Origin: Candidatus Methanophagales archaeon
GTDB taxonomy: Archaea; Halobacteriota; Syntropharchaeia; Alkanophagales; Methanospirareceae
Reading direction: 5' to 3'
Assembly: GCA_003601795.1 (NCBI GenBank)
Contig: PIXU01000071.1
Span: 1-7,964, forward strand
Length of the DNA stretch: 7,964 bases
Shown here: piece after piece, positions 6,630 to 7,964 of the stretch
Layout of the letters: every line of letters begins with the position of its first letter
How positions within the stretch are numbered: position 1 is the first letter of the stretch
Notes under the pieces: generated by a model
Seen by the model: the letters and a program-made list of their open reading frames with translations, nothing else
Told to the model about the DNA's origin: nothing
Database searches by the model: none
Made by a program: the position numbers and the translations under genes

Positions 6630-7821
6630 TTGGCCTACGGTTAAGCTGGAAGAACTGCTTGAACAAAACACTTCAACTGAGAAGTTAGAGCCAAACAAAA
6701 GTTACAGACTTTTGGGAGTTCGTTTGGAGGGGAAAGGCCCTTTTATTAGGGAAGAAAAACCGGGTTCACAAGTTCGTGCTAAAAGTTTAAGAAAAGTAAC
6801 ATCAGGAGAATTCATTTACAGCCGCCTTTTTGCGTGGAGAGGTGCATTTGGATTGATTTCCCCTGAGATGGATTGTGCTTTTGTTTCAAATGAGTTTCCT
6901 ACTTTTAAAATAGATGAAACGCGTGTTTTCCCAAAATTTCTTGAAATGTATTTTAAACAGAGATGGATTTGGAATGAGGTTGAGAAATACTGCACGGGTA
7001 CAACAAAAGCGAGCAGAAATAGATTTAAGGAAAAATTTTTTCTTAATCTCGATATTTCCCTTCCTGCCAAGGAAGAGCAAAAGCACATCGTTGCCAGAAT
7101 TGAAAGCTTGCTGGCAAAGATTGAAGAGGCAAGAAGGCTCAGGGGAGAGGCGGTAAAAGAGGCTGAAAAACTTTTTGAATTATTTCTAAGACGAATATTT
7201 TTGAATAACAATCAGTATGATTTAGTGAAATTAGGGGATAAGGATTATTTTGAGTTAAATCCAAGCAAATCCGAATTATCTGGATTAGATGATGATATAG
7301 ATGTATCATTTGTACCTATGACTTGTGTAGATCCTGAATTAGGTAAAATAAAAAATTTTGGTATTAGGAAATTATTTGAGGTAAGAAAGGGTTATACTTA
7401 TTTCAAAGAAGGGGATGTTCTTTTTGCAAAGATCACACCTTGTATGGAAAATGGAAATGTTGCCATTGCACAAAACATAACAAACGGAATTGGTTTTGGC
7501 ACAACAGAATTTCATGTAGTCAGAGTTTTAGAAAAAGTCCTGCCAAAGTGGGTATACTATCTTTTTAGGACAAAAGGATTTAGAGATATTGCAAAAGGAA
7601 ACATGACAGGTACAGCAGGACAGCGAAGAGTTCCCAAAAGTTTTTTAGAGCAGTATGAAATCCCACTGCCTTCACTCCCTGAGCAGCGCCGCATTGTCAC
7701 CTACCTCGATTCGTTTCAGGCTAAAGTTGATGAGTTGAAGAGACTACAAGCAGAAACGGAAAAAGAAATAGAAGAATTAGTGCCGAGCATTCTTGACAAG
7801 GCTTTTAAAGGAGAGTTGTGA
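6619..7821 (+). CDS. hsdS: Type I restriction-modification specificity subunit
   Basis: A 400-aa DNA-recognition subunit with the normal two-domain architecture. The first target-recognition domain (about 1-146) contains YRLLGVRLEG, FIYSRLFAWRGAFG and FVSNEFPTF. A first conserved helical region (about 147-194) contains EEQKHIVARIE and a long charged helix. The second recognition domain (about 195-347) contains GDVLFAKITPCMENG and GFGTTEFHV. A second conserved region (about 348-395) contains LPEQRRIVTYLD and a helix ending DKAFKGEL. The two conserved regions resemble each other and sit about 200 residues apart, giving the pseudo-twofold symmetry that binds two HsdM copies. The recognised site should be bipartite (two half-sites and a spacer), but its bases cannot be read from the sequence. 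The ATG lies inside the end of the hsdM frame, behind a purine-rich AAAGGATGG. The second recognition domain is unusually AT-rich. The gene looks intact and ends in TGA. Confidence 0.93.
   Translation: MECNWPTVKLEELLEQNTSTEKLEPNKSYRLLGVRLEGKGPFIREEKPGSQVRAKSLRKVTSGEFIYSRLFAWRGAFGLISPEMDCAFVSNEFPTFKIDETRVFPKFLEMYFKQRWIWNEVEKYCTGTTKASRNRFKEKFFLNLDISLPAKEEQKHIVARIESLLAKIEEARRLRGEAVKEAEKLFELFLRRIFLNNNQYDLVKLGDKDYFELNPSKSELSGLDDDIDVSFVPMTCVDPELGKIKNFGIRKLFEVRKGYTYFKEGDVLFAKITPCMENGNVAIAQNITNGIGFGTTEFHVVRVLEKVLPKWVYYLFRTKGFRDIAKGNMTGTAGQRRVPKSFLEQYEIPLPSLPEQRRIVTYLDSFQAKVDELKRLQAETEKEIEELVPSILDKAFKGEL
7057..7200 (+). other. HsdS first conserved region (central coiled-coil spacer)
   Basis: Residues 147-194 of HsdS: SLPAKEEQKHIVARIE followed by a helix rich in K, E and R up to LFLRRIF. 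It aligns with residues 348-395 (PLPSLPEQRRIVTYLD up to ILDKAF), as expected for the paired spacer helices whose length sets the gap between the two half-sites. Its composition is more balanced than that of the recognition domain that follows. Confidence 0.75.
7201..7659 (+). other. HsdS second target-recognition domain, AT-rich segment
   Basis: Residues about 195-347 of HsdS. Counting by hand, 7201-7620 has 136 G/C in 420 bases (32%), with several 60-base blocks at only 25%. By comparison 7621-7740 has 57 in 120 (about 48%). The codons are AT-rich too (for example TTA, ATA, GAT, AAA runs). The reading frame is unbroken across both edges. The composition fits import of this domain by recombination at the flanking conserved regions; this is inference. 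Confidence 0.6.
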
Positions 7822-7828
7822 GTTTTTT
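7822..7828 (+). terminator. T-run after hsdS (plus-strand terminator)
   Basis: GTTTTTT follows the hsdS TGA immediately. Archaeal RNA polymerase can terminate at short T-runs without a hairpin, so this is the likely end of the hsdRMS transcript. Confidence 0.45.
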
Positions 7829-7834
7829 ATGGTT

Positions 7835-7857
7835 AAAAAAAAATTCCCAAATGGGAT
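7835..7857 (-). terminator. Hairpin plus T9 terminator for the minus-strand gene
   Basis: Read on the minus strand, TCCCATTTGGGA (a 4-base stem with a 4-base loop) leads into nine Ts (plus-strand A-run 7835-7843). It lies 48 bases past the stop of the minus-strand fragment at 7905-7964 and faces the hsdS T-run. Together the two form a convergent termination zone. The stem is short, so most of the weight is on the T9. Confidence 0.45.
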
Positions 7858-7904
7858 AAAGGTATATTTCCTCTATATTTTCATATTTTGTATGCACATA
7901 TAAA

Positions 7905-7964
7905 TTACTTTGCATTACCATCACTCCCCTTGAACTCTGTATAGATGTTGAGATATTCCTTCAC
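7905..7964 (-). CDS. C-terminal end of an unidentified minus-strand gene (5' part beyond window)
   Basis: On the minus strand the frame entering from the window edge encodes 19 residues, VKEYLNIYTEFKGSDGNAK, then TAA at 7907-7905. The other minus-strand frames meet stops sooner or read less like protein. A following T-rich terminator (7835-7857) supports a real gene end here. Nineteen residues are too few to assign a family, and the product is unknown. Confidence 0.35.
   Translation of the reverse strand: MKEYLNIYTEFKGSDGNAK

Noticed and set aside
6276..6698. 140-codon minus-strand open frame across the hsdM/hsdS junction, considered as a small extra gene or antitoxin
   Set aside because: It is antisense to HsdM-like codons on both sides of the TAG and to the hsdS start. 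The cysteine/phenylalanine/serine-rich peptide looks like an antisense artefact.
7822..7964. Attachment site, inverted repeats or transposon end at the 3' edge of the cassette
   Set aside because: I saw no tRNA gene, no integrase, and no copy of these terminal bases near 2491-2685 that would mark insertion limits. The only symmetry is the small terminator hairpin.

Overview
This is an accessory-looking stretch of a probably archaeal chromosome. The archaeal reading rests on several points. There is a BRE/TATA-type promoter (a purine-rich element followed by TTTTATATA) at 2625-2640 and another A/T-only box about 26 bases before the start at 302. Short T-runs, rather than long GC hairpins, follow the last gene. 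Arginine is mostly AGA/AGG and isoleucine often ATA. The gene types (a small class II aldolase, a Yip1-like membrane protein and a one-domain SppA) also fit a euryarchaeon. I cannot name a genus from this window.

Layout. Bases 1-252 hold the 3' end of a MATE-type transporter. Bases 302-2490 hold three closely spaced plus-strand genes: a class II aldolase with all three zinc histidines and the catalytic glutamate, a five-helix Yip1-family membrane protein, and a membrane-anchored signal peptide peptidase SppA with its Ser/Lys dyad. A 195-base intergenic region (2491-2685) carries a 13-base direct repeat, a strong archaeal promoter, a 12-base perfect palindrome at the expected transcription start, and a Shine-Dalgarno site. 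Bases 2686-7821 are a three-gene Type I restriction-modification cassette, hsdR-hsdM-hsdS, of the EcoEI-like (R about 800 aa) kind. A convergent terminator region follows. The last 60 bases are best read as the C-terminal end of a minus-strand gene that runs off the window.

How the cassette works. HsdM and HsdS should form the sequence-specific N6-adenine methyltransferase. HsdR adds the DNA-translocating SF2 motor and the PD-(D/E)xK nuclease that cuts unmethylated DNA. All three are densely packed: 14 bases lie between hsdR and hsdM, and the hsdM reading frame ends inside the start of hsdS.

Main observation. hsdM contains an in-frame TAG at 6444-6446. The same frame then continues for 60 sense codons of recognisable HsdM C-terminus (it includes NNYNLDIKNP) to a TAA that overlaps the hsdS start by 11 bases. 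The TAG is therefore either a recent nonsense mutation (or sequence error) or a codon that is read through, for example as pyrrolysine in an archaeon that has that system. The window cannot decide between these. A second observation is that the second target-recognition domain of HsdS is markedly AT-rich (136 G/C in 420 bases, 32%, hand count) between more balanced conserved regions. That fits domain shuffling of specificity. I found no previously undescribed multi-gene system here.
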